From positions 247,711 to 311,710 of the forward strand of contig NZ_LMEW01000031.1 in NCBI RefSeq assembly GCF_001426525.1: a stretch of 64,000 nucleotides of DNA. Direction: 5' to 3'. This document shows positions 23,604 through 32,531 of this stretch, in pieces (positions within the stretch are counted from its first letter, which is position 1; each line of letters starts with the position of its first letter). The notes below the pieces were generated by a model. The model was not told where the DNA came from. It saw only the letters and a program-made list of their open reading frames with translations, and made no database searches. The translations under genes were made by a program, and so were the position numbers. This DNA comes from Massilia sp. Root133 (GTDB lineage: Bacteria; Pseudomonadota; Gammaproteobacteria; Burkholderiales; Burkholderiaceae_D).

Positions 23604-24743
23604 ATGAAGATCGTCATCGCCCCCGATTCGTTCAAGGAAAGCCTGACGGCGCTGCAGGTGGCCGACGCCATCGAGGCCGGCATGCGCGAGGTCTGGCCCG
23701 ACGCGACCTACGTGAAGGTGCCCGTGGCCGACGGCGGCGAGGGCACGGTACAGGCCATGATCGACGCGACCGGCGGCCGGCGCGTGGACGTGCGCGTGAC
23801 AGGCCCGCTGGGCCAGGCGGTGGACGCGTTCTACGGCGAGGCCGGCGGCATCGCCGTGATCGAGATGGCGGCGGCCAGCGGCCTGGAAGGGGTGCCGCCC
23901 GACTTGCGCGATCCGCGCACGGCCACGAGCCGCGGCACGGGTGAACTGATCCGCGCGGCGCTGGATGCCGGCGCGCGCAGGTTCGTGCTGGGCGTGGGCG
24001 GCAGCGCGACCAACGACGGTGGCGCCGGCATGCTGCAGGCGCTGGGCGTGCGCCTGCTCGATGCGGACGGCAGGGACCTCGGCCCGGGCGGCGCGGAACT
24101 GGCGCGCCTCGACCGCATCGACGCCTCCGGGCTCGACCCGCGCGTGCGCGAGGCGGAATTCCGGATCGCGTGCGACGTCGACAACCCGCTCGTCGGCCCG
24201 CGCGGCGCGTCCGCCGTGTTCGGCCCGCAGAAGGGCGCGACGCCGGCGATGGTCGCCCAGCTCGACGCCGCGCTCGCGCATTATGCGGAGGTCATCCGGC
24301 GCGACCTTGACGAGGACATCGCGCAAACCCCTGGCGCGGGCGCCGGCGGCGGCATCGCGGCCGCGATGGTGGTGTTCCTGGAAGGGCAGCTGAAACCCGG
24401 CGTCGAGATCGTGCTTGATGCCGTCGGGCTCGATGCGGCCGTGCGCGACGCGGACCTCGTCGTGACGGGAGAGGGCCGAATCGACGGCCAGACCGTGCAC
24501 GGCAAGACGCCGATGGGCGTGGCGAACGTCGCGCGCCGCCACGGCAAGCCCGTCGTCGCCATCGGCGGCGGCCTCGCGGTCGATGCGGATGCCGTGCACG
24601 CGCACGGCATCGAGGTCGTGGTCGCGGCGGTCGCGCGGCCGTGTTCCGTCGCCGAGGCGCTGGCCGCGGGCGCGGACAACCTGCGCCGCGCGGCGCGCAA
24701 TCTCGCGGCGGCGCTGGCGCTGGGGGGACGCCTGCAGCATTGA
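23604..24743 (+). CDS. Glycerate kinase (GarK/GlxK type)
   Basis: A 379-residue type 1 glycerate kinase. It starts MKIVIAPDSFKESLTA, the family's standard opening, followed by PVADGGEGT, an LGVGGSATNDGGAGMLQALG nucleotide-binding stretch (in part), and a C-terminal EGRIDGQTVHGKTP. These enzymes phosphorylate D-glycerate to 2- or 3-phosphoglycerate in glyoxylate or hexarate breakdown. No glyoxylate genes lie beside it. AAGGA six bases before the ATG supports the start. It is divergent from the ABC/amj operon and 49 bases before the class V aminotransferase. Confidence 0.93.
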   Translation: MKIVIAPDSFKESLTALQVADAIEAGMREVWPDATYVKVPVADGGEGTVQAMIDATGGRRVDVRVTGPLGQAVDAFYGEAGGIAVIEMAAASGLEGVPPDLRDPRTATSRGTGELIRAALDAGARRFVLGVGGSATNDGGAGMLQALGVRLLDADGRDLGPGGAELARLDRIDASGLDPRVREAEFRIACDVDNPLVGPRGASAVFGPQKGATPAMVAQLDAALAHYAEVIRRDLDEDIAQTPGAGAGGGIAAAMVVFLEGQLKPGVEIVLDAVGLDAAVRDADLVVTGEGRIDGQTVHGKTPMGVANVARRHGKPVVAIGGGLAVDADAVHAHGIEVVVAAVARPCSVAEALAAGADNLRRAARNLAAALALGGRLQH

Positions 24744-24792
24744 CCGGGGCGGGCTATGATGGCGGTTGCACAACGCCCGACAGGAGCCCGTC

Positions 24793-25959
24793 TTGACCGC
24801 CATCCTTCCCGACGACGAATCGTTCTGGTCCACCGTCCGCGCGCAATACACGCGCTCGCCCGACTTCCTCAACCTGGAGAACGGCTACTTCGGCATGCCG
24901 GCCGATCCCGTGCGCGCGGCGCTCAAGCGTTACCAGGAGGAGGTCGACGTCGAGAACGCGTTCTTCCTGCGCAAGCGCTGGCCCGCGCGCCTCGCGCACG
25001 TGAAGGCGCTGCTCGCCGGCTTCACCGGCGTCGCGCCCGATGAGCTCCTGATCACCCGCAGCGCCGTCGAGTCGTTGAACATCGTGTTCCAGGGTTATCC
25101 GTTCGAACCCGGCGACGCGATCCTGATGGCGCGCCACGACTACGACTTCAGCCACGACATCGTCCGCATGGTCGCGGCGCGCAAGGGCCTGGCCGTCATC
25201 GAGGTGGACGTGCCCCACGACCTGGAAGACGAGGACGCGATCGCGGCGCTGTACGCGGACGCGATCACGCCGCGCACCCGCGTGCTGCTGATCACGCACA
25301 TCGTGCACCGTACCGGCCGCATCATGCCGGTGGCGCGCCTGGCCGCGCTGGCGCGCGAGCGCGGCGTCGATCCCATCGTCGACGGCGCTCACGCGCTCGC
25401 GCAACTGGACTACAGGATCCCGCAACTGGGCACGCAGTTCGCGGCGTTCAACCTGCACAAATGGGTCGGCGCGCCGCTGGGCACGGGCCTGCTGTACATC
25501 GCACGCGAACGCATCGCCGACATCGCGCCGCTGTACGGCGACGTGACGTTCGGCCGCACCGACATCGACAAGCTGGGCGCGTTCGGCACCGTGCCGCCGG
25601 CGCCGATCATGGCCATCGAGGACGCGCTGGCGTTCCACGCGGCGATCGGCGCGCGCAACAAGGAAGCGCGCCTGCGCTGGCTCGCGCGGCGCTGGATGGA
25701 CCAGGTGCGCGACCTGCCCGGCGTGCAGATCTACACGCCGCGCGATCCGAACCTGCACTGCGCGCTGGGCGCGTTCGGCATCGACAGCGTGCCGGCCGCG
25801 GAGGTCGCGCGGCGGCTGATGGATGAACACCGCATCTTCACCGTCACGCGCAAATTCGGCGGCACCGAGATCGTGCGCGTGACGCCGCACCTGTACAACG
25901 GGCCCGAGGACCTCGATGCGCTGGCGGATGCGATCCGTCAGTGGGCGCCGCCCAGGTAG
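24793..25959 (+). CDS. Class V aminotransferase (isopenicillin-N epimerase-like)
   Basis: A 388-residue PLP enzyme. It has NLENGYFGMPADPV at the N-terminus, ITRSAVESLNIVFQG, ITHIVHRTGRIMP, VDGAHALAQLD (the Asp/His that clamp PLP) and FNLHKWVGAPLGTG (PLP lysine). The subgroup is the isopenicillin-N epimerase-like class V family, whose members act on unusual amino acids or as cysteine desulfurase relatives; the substrate is not evident. The start TTG 24793 has AGGAG six bases upstream; the frame runs to an earlier TTG at 24766 without that signal. It ends in the convergent livF gene, overlapping it by 22 bases. Confidence 0.82.
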   Translation: MTAILPDDESFWSTVRAQYTRSPDFLNLENGYFGMPADPVRAALKRYQEEVDVENAFFLRKRWPARLAHVKALLAGFTGVAPDELLITRSAVESLNIVFQGYPFEPGDAILMARHDYDFSHDIVRMVAARKGLAVIEVDVPHDLEDEDAIAALYADAITPRTRVLLITHIVHRTGRIMPVARLAALARERGVDPIVDGAHALAQLDYRIPQLGTQFAAFNLHKWVGAPLGTGLLYIARERIADIAPLYGDVTFGRTDIDKLGAFGTVPPAPIMAIEDALAFHAAIGARNKEARLRWLARRWMDQVRDLPGVQIYTPRDPNLHCALGAFGIDSVPAAEVARRLMDEHRIFTVTRKFGGTEIVRVTPHLYNGPEDLDALADAIRQWAPPR

Positions 25960-26660
25960 GCCGCGACCACCTTCGGATCGTTCTTCAAGCTCGCGGCGGG
26001 GCCGTGCACGGCGATGCTGCCGTTTTCCAGCACATAGCCGTAATCGGCCACGTTCAGCGCGGCCTGGGCGAACTGCTCGACGAGCAGCATGGTAACGCCT
26101 TCCGTCTTCAGCCGCGCGATGATGCGGAAGACTTCGTCGACGAGGATCGGCGCGAGACCCATCGACGGTTCGTCCAGCAGCACGACGTCCGGATTCAGCA
26201 TGACGGCGCGCGCCATCGCCAGCATCTGCTGCTCGCCGCCGGACAGGGTGCCGGCCAGCTGCGTGCGGCGTTCCTTCAGGCGCGGGAACAGTTCCAGTGC
26301 GCGCTCCAGGTCGTGCTGCACGTCGCCCTTCGGCCGCGAGCGGGTGAAGCGCGGGAAGGCGCCCAGCAGCAGGTTGTCCGTGACGGTCATCGTCGCGAAC
26401 ACGCGCCGCCCCTCCGGCGAATGGGCGAGGCCCGCGCGCGCGATGCGGTGCGATTCCATGCCGGTGATGTCGCGGCCGGCGAGCAGTACCTTGCCGCCGC
26501 GCGGCTTGATCATGCCGGAGATGGCGCGCATGGTCGTCGTCTTGCCGGCCCCGTTGGAACCGATCAGCGTGACGAGTTTGCCTTTCGGGACTTCCAGCGA
26601 GATCCCGTGCAGCACTTCGACCTTGCCATAGGCCGCGTGCAGGTTGTCGATGGTGAGCAT
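25938..26660 (-). CDS. livF: Branched-chain amino acid ABC transporter ATPase LivF
   Basis: A 240-residue ABC ATPase. Walker A GSNGAGKT (34-41), signature LSGGEQQ and Walker B VVLLDEPSMGLAP, with a VEQFAQAAL stretch in place of the usual VEQNA switch region. It is LivF by length, by the GSNGAGKTT(T)MRAISG pattern and by being last in the liv operon. It partners with the LivG half of the upstream fusion protein. AGGAGACCGC before ATG 26660 gives a good start. Its last 22 bases overlap the aminotransferase gene on the other strand. Confidence 0.93.
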   Translation of the reverse strand: MLTIDNLHAAYGKVEVLHGISLEVPKGKLVTLIGSNGAGKTTTMRAISGMIKPRGGKVLLAGRDITGMESHRIARAGLAHSPEGRRVFATMTVTDNLLLGAFPRFTRSRPKGDVQHDLERALELFPRLKERRTQLAGTLSGGEQQMLAMARAVMLNPDVVLLDEPSMGLAPILVDEVFRIIARLKTEGVTMLLVEQFAQAALNVADYGYVLENGSIAVHGPAASLKNDPKVVAAYLGGAH

Positions 26661-26669
26661 GCGGTCTCC

Positions 26670-28616
26670 TCAGACGGCGGCGGAGGCGGCGGGTTCGCCG
26701 GCGCCGCCCAGGTAGGCTTCGATCACGCGCGGGTCGGACTGGACGCGCGCCGGCGTGCCCTCGGCGATCTTCTGGCCGAAATCCAGCACGGTGACGGTGT
26801 CCGAGATCGACATCACGACGTCCATGTGGTGTTCGATCAGGACGATGGTGATGCCGTGGTCGCGGATCTTGCGGATGATGGCCATCAGCTCGCGGATGTC
26901 CGGCGCCGTCAGGCCCGCGGCCGGTTCGTCCAGCAGCAGCAGGCGCGGGTCGAGCGCCAGCGCGCGGCCGATCTCCAGCAGGCGCTGCTTGCCGTAGGGG
27001 AGGTTGCGCGCTTCTTCGTCGACGAGGTCGGCGAGGCCGACGAAACTCAGGATCGCGGCCGCCCGCGCGCGCGCGGCCAGTTCCTCGCGCAAGCGGCGCG
27101 GCGTGTGCAGCATGGCGTCGAACACGTTCGAGCGGAAGCTGTGGTGCAGGCCGACGAGGATGTTTTCCGTCGCCGTCATCTCGCCGAACAGCTGCACGTT
27201 CTGGAACGTCCGCGCGATGCCGCCCAGCGCGATCTGCGCGGGCGTGCGGCCCGTGATGCCGCTGCCGGCGAAGACGACCCGGCCGGCCGTCGGTTTATAA
27301 ATGCCGGTGAGGACGTTCATCATCGTGCTCTTGCCCGACCCGTTCGGCCCGATCAGGCCGTGCACGGTGCCGCGCGCGACGGCCAGGTCCACCTGGTTCA
27401 GCGCCTTCAGGCCGCCGAACTGCATCAGCACCTGCTCGACTTTCAGCAGATCGCCGCCGGTGGCTTCCGCCTGCGGCACGCCGGCGAACGGATCGCCGCC
27501 GTGGTCCGCCAGCGCGCGCGCATGCGTGCGGCCGCGCCCGAGCAGGTCGCGCAGGAAGCCCACGATGCCCTCCTGCAGGTAGTAGACGACGAACAGCGTC
27601 ATGAGGCCGAAGATCGTCAGGCGCCAGTCGACCATGCTTTCCAGCTTGTAGGAGACCACGGCCAGCGCCAGCGTCGCCACGACGGGGATGGCGACGCGGC
27701 GCGCGGTCGTCTTGCGGCGCGCCAGCAGCAGCCCCGCGCCGACGACGGCGAGGATCGCGGCGCCGATGGCGATGCGGCGGAACAGGTCGATGTCGGACAG
27801 GAGGCTCGGCAGCATCACGACGATCACGGCGCCGATCAGCGCGCCGCTGCGGGTCTTGCGGCCGCCCATGATCACCGCGAGCAGGAACAGGATCGTCAGC
27901 TCGAAGTTGTACGTGTTGGGCGAGATGTACTGTTCGGAATAGGCATACAGGCTGCCGGCCAGGCCCGCGAAGCCGGCGCTGATCACGAACGCATAGACTT
28001 TATAACGGTACACGGAGACGCCCATGCAGTCCGACGCGATGGGACTGTCGCGCAGCGCCTCGAACGCGCGGCCGATGTGCGATTTCAGCAGCCGGTGCAC
28101 GAGCAGCAGCGACACGATCATCAGCGCGGCCACGGCGTAGTAGTACTCGACTTCCGACAGCTCGTGCCCGGCCACGGTGGGCTTCGTCAGCATGATGCCC
28201 ATCGGGCCCTCGGTGAGGAAGGTCATCTCGTTGATGAGGATTTGCACGATGGTGCCGAAGGCCAGCGTGACCATCGCGAGATACGGCCCCGTCACCCGCA
28301 GGGCGGGCAGGGCGAGGATCGCGCCGAACAGCGCCGCGCCCGCGATGCTGGCCGGGAGCGTGAGCCACCATGCGGCGCCCAGCTTCATCACGAGCACGCC
28401 CGTCACGTACGAACCCACGCCGAACAGGCCGGCGTGGCCCAGCGACACCTGGCCCGTGTAGCCGACGACGATGTCGAGGCCGAACAGCAGGATCGCGTAG
28501 ATCAGGATCGTCTCGACGAGGTGGATGTAGTACGGGTTCCCGACCAGCACGGGAAAGGCGGCCAGCAGCGCGATGCCCGCGATCGCGCCGCTCCAGGTCA
28601 GCTTGTTCATCGTCAT
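26670..28616 (-). CDS. LivM-LivG fusion: branched-chain amino acid permease joined to ATPase
   Basis: A single 648-residue ORF. Residues 1 to about 395 are a LivM-type permease (VGYTGQVSLGHAGLFGVGSYV, GPYLAMVTLAFGTI, EALRDSPIASDCMGVS) with an added pair of spans near 330-375; residues about 400-648 are a LivG-type ATPase (GPNGSGKST, NLPYGKQRLLEIGRAL, LLLDEPAAGL). Both are usually separate genes. The join is in one frame with no stop, and the linker is a polar stretch (RTHARALADHGGDPF). The start ATG 28616 overlaps the livH stop (ATGA). Similar fusions are known in some betaproteobacteria, so I treat it as real rather than an assembly artefact. Confidence 0.92.
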   Translation of the reverse strand: MTMNKLTWSGAIAGIALLAAFPVLVGNPYYIHLVETILIYAILLFGLDIVVGYTGQVSLGHAGLFGVGSYVTGVLVMKLGAAWWLTLPASIAGAALFGAILALPALRVTGPYLAMVTLAFGTIVQILINEMTFLTEGPMGIMLTKPTVAGHELSEVEYYYAVAALMIVSLLLVHRLLKSHIGRAFEALRDSPIASDCMGVSVYRYKVYAFVISAGFAGLAGSLYAYSEQYISPNTYNFELTILFLLAVIMGGRKTRSGALIGAVIVVMLPSLLSDIDLFRRIAIGAAILAVVGAGLLLARRKTTARRVAIPVVATLALAVVSYKLESMVDWRLTIFGLMTLFVVYYLQEGIVGFLRDLLGRGRTHARALADHGGDPFAGVPQAEATGGDLLKVEQVLMQFGGLKALNQVDLAVARGTVHGLIGPNGSGKSTMMNVLTGIYKPTAGRVVFAGSGITGRTPAQIALGGIARTFQNVQLFGEMTATENILVGLHHSFRSNVFDAMLHTPRRLREELAARARAAAILSFVGLADLVDEEARNLPYGKQRLLEIGRALALDPRLLLLDEPAAGLTAPDIRELMAIIRKIRDHGITIVLIEHHMDVVMSISDTVTVLDFGQKIAEGTPARVQSDPRVIEAYLGGAGEPAASAAV

Positions 28617-29503
28617 ACCTTCTTGATGGCGGCCTTGCCGAACAGGCCGGACGGCTTCACGGCCAGCACGAGCAGCAGCAGGACGAGGCCCGGCACTTCC
28701 TTGTAGCCGGTCGACAGGTAGAAGCCGGTCGCCGTTTCCGCGATGCCGAGGATGATGCCGCCGACGATGGCGCCCATGCCCGACGTCAGCCCGCCGATGA
28801 TCGCGACGGCGAACGCCTTCAGGCCCAGCGACGCGCCCATCGTGGCGCTCGTGAGCGTCAGGGGCGCGACGAGGGCGCCCGCGAAGGCGGCCGTCGCGGA
28901 CGACAGCGCGTACGAGAACGTGATGACCATGCCGGTGTTGATGCCCATGAGGCCCGCCGCGTCGCGGTCGTTCGCGGTGGCGACGACGGCCTTGCCGTAG
29001 ATGGACTTGCGGTTGAAGATCTCGACGGCGAACATGATGGCGAGCGCGCCGACGATCACGGCCACCTGCATCGGCTGCACGTTCGCGCCGAGCACGGTGA
29101 ACGGTTCGGACGACAGCGGCGACGGGAAGGGCAGCACGTCCTTGCCCCAGATGTTCTCGGCCACGTTCTTGAAGATGATGGCGAGGGCGATGGTCGACAT
29201 GATCCAGCCGAACTCCGACTTGATGCGGATCGCGGGCCGCACGGCGATCCATTCGACGAACACGCCCTGCAGTGCGCCGAACAGGACGACGATGGGAATC
29301 ATCAGCCAGTAGCCGAGATAAGGCCCGCCGTGGATGGTGCCGACGAGCGACAGGCCGACGAGCGCGCCGAGCATCAGCGCCTCGCCCTGGCCGAAGTTGA
29401 GGGTGCCGGACGTGGCGAACGTGAGCTGGTAGCCGAACGCGATCACGGCATAGATCATGCCGAGCGCGATGCCGGACACGACGAGTTGGAGCAGGATCTC
29501 CAT
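28613..29503 (-). CDS. livH: Branched-chain amino acid ABC transporter permease LivH
   Basis: A 296-residue permease. It begins MEILLQLVVSGIALGMIYA with the family's first span and shows SGTLNFGQGEALMLGA and the conserved NRKSIYGKAVVATANDRDAAGLMGIN loop in part (EAA-like region). ATG 29503 is preferred, with GGAGG near; an in-frame upstream ATG at 29563 would add MGSRLRGNDE, a peptide that comes from the repeat lying there, so I reject it. The gene is downstream of livJ, separated from it by the two-hairpin repeat, and is coupled to livMG by ATGA. Confidence 0.93.
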   Translation of the reverse strand: MEILLQLVVSGIALGMIYAVIAFGYQLTFATSGTLNFGQGEALMLGALVGLSLVGTIHGGPYLGYWLMIPIVVLFGALQGVFVEWIAVRPAIRIKSEFGWIMSTIALAIIFKNVAENIWGKDVLPFPSPLSSEPFTVLGANVQPMQVAVIVGALAIMFAVEIFNRKSIYGKAVVATANDRDAAGLMGINTGMVITFSYALSSATAAFAGALVAPLTLTSATMGASLGLKAFAVAIIGGLTSGMGAIVGGIILGIAETATGFYLSTGYKEVPGLVLLLLVLAVKPSGLFGKAAIKKV

Positions 29504-29539
29504 GGTTCCTCCAGGGGCGGCACGTGGATAGAGCTCGTC

Positions 29540-29656
29540 GTTCCCGCGCAGGCGGGAACCCATGCTGAAGGGCCGAAGCCGGGCCTCGTTCGAACTGCGG
29601 GATGTCCGGGATACGGAATCCGGTTCGTCAGTATGGGTTCCCGCTTCCGCGGGAAC
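29540..29656. repeat. Two-hairpin intergenic repeat inside the liv operon (copy C)
   Basis: Hairpin 1 is GTTCCCGC-GCAG-GCGGGAAC (29540-29559), hairpin 2 GTTCCCGC-TTCC-GCGGGAAC (29637-29656). The flanks CCCATGCTGA and TCAGTATGGG and the outer CGTCG/CGACG are also inverted, so the whole unit is one large inverted repeat with a 77-base centre. It lies between livJ and livH. Confidence 0.88.
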
Positions 29657-29667
29657 GACGGATTACG

Positions 29668-30825
29668 TTACTTGGCCTGCACCACTCGCCCATCCTTCAC
29701 TTCACCGAACTTGGTGTTCTCGAAGTTGATGGCCTCATGGTCCGTATGCGAGTACGGCTTGTTGTAGGTGGTGACGACGCCTTCGACCGGCGTCTTGAGG
29801 TCTTCCAGCGCGGCGGCGATCTTCGGACCCTCGGTGCTGCCGGCCTGCTGGATGGCGGCGGCGAGCAGGTACACGGAATCGTAGCCCTGCGCGGCCGACA
29901 CGGCCGACGGCATGCGGCCGCCCGGCGGGTTGTAGGCCTTGATGTAGGCGTCGATGAACGCCTTGCGCTTCGGCGTGTCCGGGTTCTGGATGAAGGTCTG
30001 CGGCATGCGGGTGCCGTCGCCGTTCTTGCCCGCGTTGTCGATGAAGTTGGCCATCGCGAGCGTCCAGCTGCCGACGATGGGCACTTTCCAGCCCAGCTTC
30101 TGCATGCCGTTGGCGATCTGCGCCAGCTCGGGGCCGATGCCGTAGGTGAGGACGACGTCGGCGCCGGCCTGCTTGGCGCGCAGCAGTTGCGCCGTCATGT
30201 CGACGTCGCCGATGTTGTATTTCTCGACGACGACCGGCTTCACGCCTTTCTTGTCGAGCACCTTCTCGAGGTCTTCGCGGCCCAGCTGGCCGTAGTTGGT
30301 GGAGTCGGCGAGGATCGCCGGCTTCTTGAAGCCGCGGCGCGTGATCGCTTCCTCGACGATCATCGCGGACTGGATGGTGTCGTTCGCGGAGTTGCGGAAG
30401 ATGAAGTTTTGCGGCTGGTTCGCGAACTGCTTCGTGACGATGGAGCCGGTGGCCACGTTGTTCATCACGGGGATCTTCGCCTGCTGGTAGAAGCGCTGCG
30501 AGGCGAGGGCGACGCCCGTGTTGATGTAGCCGACGGTGGCGGCGACGCGCTCCTTGTTGATGAGTTCCTGCGCGACCTGCACGCCGCGCTCGTTCTTCGC
30601 TTCGTCGTCGCGTTCGACCAGTTCGATCTTGCGGCCCAGCACACCGCCCTTGGCATTGATTTCAGCGGCGGCGAGACGGACGCCATCGCGCATCGACACG
30701 CCCATCGGCGCCGACCCGCCCGTGAACGGACCGGACACGCCGATCTTGACCGGCTCCGCCGCCATGCCCGACATCGAAAAACCCAACACTACCCCTGCAA
30801 GCAATGCCTTTACCTTGAAATTCAT
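29668..30825 (-). CDS. livJ: Branched-chain amino acid ABC transporter substrate-binding protein
   Basis: A 385-residue periplasmic binding protein with signal peptide (MNFKVKALLAGVVLGFSMSGMA, cleaved before AEPVK). The mature protein shows the type 1 fold of LivJ: VKIGVSGPFTGGSAPMG, AAAEINAKGGVLG, a VATVGYINTG stretch, and late ASAVSAAQGYDSVYLLAAAIQQAGS. It binds leucine-like amino acids or related ligands and delivers them to LivH/LivM. It is the first gene of the operon, with a good promoter upstream (30897-30925). The ligand cannot be told from the sequence. Confidence 0.92.
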   Translation of the reverse strand: MNFKVKALLAGVVLGFSMSGMAAEPVKIGVSGPFTGGSAPMGVSMRDGVRLAAAEINAKGGVLGRKIELVERDDEAKNERGVQVAQELINKERVAATVGYINTGVALASQRFYQQAKIPVMNNVATGSIVTKQFANQPQNFIFRNSANDTIQSAMIVEEAITRRGFKKPAILADSTNYGQLGREDLEKVLDKKGVKPVVVEKYNIGDVDMTAQLLRAKQAGADVVLTYGIGPELAQIANGMQKLGWKVPIVGSWTLAMANFIDNAGKNGDGTRMPQTFIQNPDTPKRKAFIDAYIKAYNPPGGRMPSAVSAAQGYDSVYLLAAAIQQAGSTEGPKIAAALEDLKTPVEGVVTTYNKPYSHTDHEAINFENTKFGEVKDGRVVQAK

Positions 30826-30896
30826 TGTCGTCTCCGTAGTCGTATTCTCGTTTTACGCCGGGCACCGCGGACCAGTGCCGGGCCCATCGTGAGCCG

Positions 30897-30925
30897 ATTG
30901 TAGAATGGCAATCAGACAACAGCAA
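30897..30925 (-). promoter_or_regulatory. Sigma-70-like promoter of livJ
   Basis: Minus strand TTGCTG (30925-30920), a 17-base spacer and TACAAT (30902-30897), giving a 5' leader of about 65 bases before the livJ ATG. Both boxes and the spacing fit well. Confidence 0.6.
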
Positions 30926-31004
30926 TCGATTGATGTGACGCGATGCAACATGCGTCATTCATGCAAATGCGTAAGGAAAGCGTCAGGCAGCAGGGGTACC
31001 GGCG

Positions 31005-31030
31005 AAAAAAAAGCTGCGCCGAAGCGCAGC
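31005..31030 (-). terminator. Rho-independent terminator after the Tyr/Pro-rich lipoprotein gene
   Basis: On the minus strand GCTGCGC-TTCG-GCGCAGC (31030-31013) is followed by eight T (31012-31005). It separates the lipoprotein gene from livJ. Confidence 0.88.
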
Positions 31031-31049
31031 CTTGTCGGTGGAGCGGGCG

Positions 31050-31457
31050 TCAGCGGTGACGCCACCCGCCGCGATGGCCCCAGCCGCCGCGATGGCCGCC
31101 GCTCCAGTGGTTCCAGCTGAAGCCGAGGCCGATCGAGATCGGCGGATACCACAGCGGGTCGGCATACACCGGGGCCGGCGCGTAGATCGGCGCGGGCGCG
31201 TAGACCGGCGGCGCGACGTACACCGGCTGGGTCACGACGGTCGCCGGGGCCGGGGAATAGGTCACGCGGCCGGCGTCGCCCGATGCCGCCGCGGCCGCAC
31301 CGGTCCCCGGCGCCACCGGCGTCACGGACACGACCTGCCAGCCGTTGGCATCGGGTTGCGAATAGGCGCGCGTGCCGTAGTTGGCCGGCGCCGGGTAATA
31401 CGTGGCGCAACCGGTCAGGGCGGCGGCGCAGGAAACGATAATAGCGAGCTTGATCAT
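31050..31457 (-). CDS. Hypothetical lipoprotein with Tyr/Pro/Ala repeats
   Basis: A 135-residue lipoprotein (lipobox LTGC, Cys17). The mature part has repeated VYAPAPIYAPAPVYAD-like motifs around residues 85-105 and a His/Gly/Trp-rich tail (NHWSGGHRGGWGHRGG). No catalytic motif. The tail could bind metal, but that is only inferred from the His content. ATG 31457 gives a standard lipoprotein signal; ATG 31472 would add five residues. It has its own terminator. Confidence 0.72.
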   Translation of the reverse strand: MIKLAIIVSCAAALTGCATYYPAPANYGTRAYSQPDANGWQVVSVTPVAPGTGAAAAASGDAGRVTYSPAPATVVTQPVYVAPPVYAPAPIYAPAPVYADPLWYPPISIGLGFSWNHWSGGHRGGWGHRGGWRHR

Positions 31458-31637
31458 GGCGGTTCTCCTCACCTGCCAACTATAAAGAATCCGTTGGCGC
31501 GTGCCTGTTGTTTTACAGGCTGTTACAGATGTTCATGATCCGGAAAAAGAGCGTTACCGGGCCAGTCCCATCGTAGCGCCCGCGGAGGGGGCCGGATTGA
31601 TGATATCGTTGCAGGTTTCGCTACACGCCGCTTTTCG

Positions 31638-32531
31638 ATGTCCTCTTCCACGCGTCCGTCCGTTGTTCCCTACGCAGCCCTGCTGTTGTCCCTCGTCTCG
31701 CTGACGACGGGCGCCTCGCTCGCGAAGCACCTGTTCCCCGTCGTCGGCGCGGCCGGCGCCACCGCGATGCGGCTGACCTTCGCCGCCGTGATCCTCGCGA
31801 TCGTGTTCCGGCCGTGGCGCATCGGCGTGCGGGGTGATGGACGCGCGCTGCTGCAATACGGCCTGTCGCTGGGCGCCATGAACCTGAGCTTTTATTCGGC
31901 GCTGGCGTATGTACCGCTGGGGATCGCGATCGCCGTCGAGTTCACGGGGCCGCTCGTCGTGGCCGTGGCGACGTCGCGCCGGCGCCTGGACTTCGCCTGG
32001 ATCGCGCTCGCGTGCGTGGGCCTCGCGCTGCTGCTGCCGCTGGGCGGCGATGCGCCGGCGGTGGACTGGCGCGGCATCGCGTTCGCGCTCGTCGCGGGCG
32101 CCTGCTGGGCCGTGTACATCCTGGCGGGCAAGCGCGCCAGCGACGCCTACGGCGCGGCCGCGTCGAGCTGGGGCACGCTGCTCGGCGCGCTGATCGCCGC
32201 GCCGGTCGGCATTGCGCACGCGGGCGCGGCGCTCTTGGCCCCGTCCGTGCTGCTGCTCGGCTTGGCCGTCGCCGTGCTGTCCAGCGCGATCCCCTATTCG
32301 CTCGAGATGGTCGCGCTGCGCCGCCTGCCGGCCAACACGTTCAGCACCCTGCTCAGCGCGGAGCCGGCCATCGGCGCGCTGATGGGCCTCGTGCTGCTGG
32401 GCGAGCACCTCGACGTGTCGCAGTGGCTCGCGATCGGGCTCATCGTCGCGTCGTCGATCGGCGCCGCGACCAGCGCGAGCCTGGCCGCGCGCCGCCGTCC
32501 CGCCGATGCCGAACCGCCGGTGCCGCTATGA
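31638..32531 (+). CDS. EamA-family transporter, RhtA-like (threonine/homoserine exporter)
   Basis: A 297-residue inner-membrane protein with ten predicted spans in two EamA halves. The order of motifs agrees with E. coli RhtA: GASLAKHLFPVVGAAGATAMRL (in part), SFYSALAYVPLGIAIAVEFTGPL, FALVAGACWAVYILAGKRAS and the late TLLSAEPAIGALMGLVLLGE. RhtA exports threonine and homoserine; the true substrate is not proven. Its TGA overlaps the start of a GNAT gene (ATGA, 32528-32531). Confidence 0.88.
   Translation: MSSSTRPSVVPYAALLLSLVSLTTGASLAKHLFPVVGAAGATAMRLTFAAVILAIVFRPWRIGVRGDGRALLQYGLSLGAMNLSFYSALAYVPLGIAIAVEFTGPLVVAVATSRRRLDFAWIALACVGLALLLPLGGDAPAVDWRGIAFALVAGACWAVYILAGKRASDAYGAAASSWGTLLGALIAAPVGIAHAGAALLAPSVLLLGLAVAVLSSAIPYSLEMVALRRLPANTFSTLLSAEPAIGALMGLVLLGEHLDVSQWLAIGLIVASSIGAATSASLAARRRPADAEPPVPL

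Noticed and set aside
25941..28706. 921-residue plus-strand ORF opposite livF and livMG
   Set aside because: Antisense shadow with no motifs; the liv genes explain the region.
28617..29252. Extension of the livMG frame upstream to 29252 (860 residues)
   Set aside because: It runs in another frame through livH, which has its own start, spans and motifs; ATG 28616 overlaps the livH stop.
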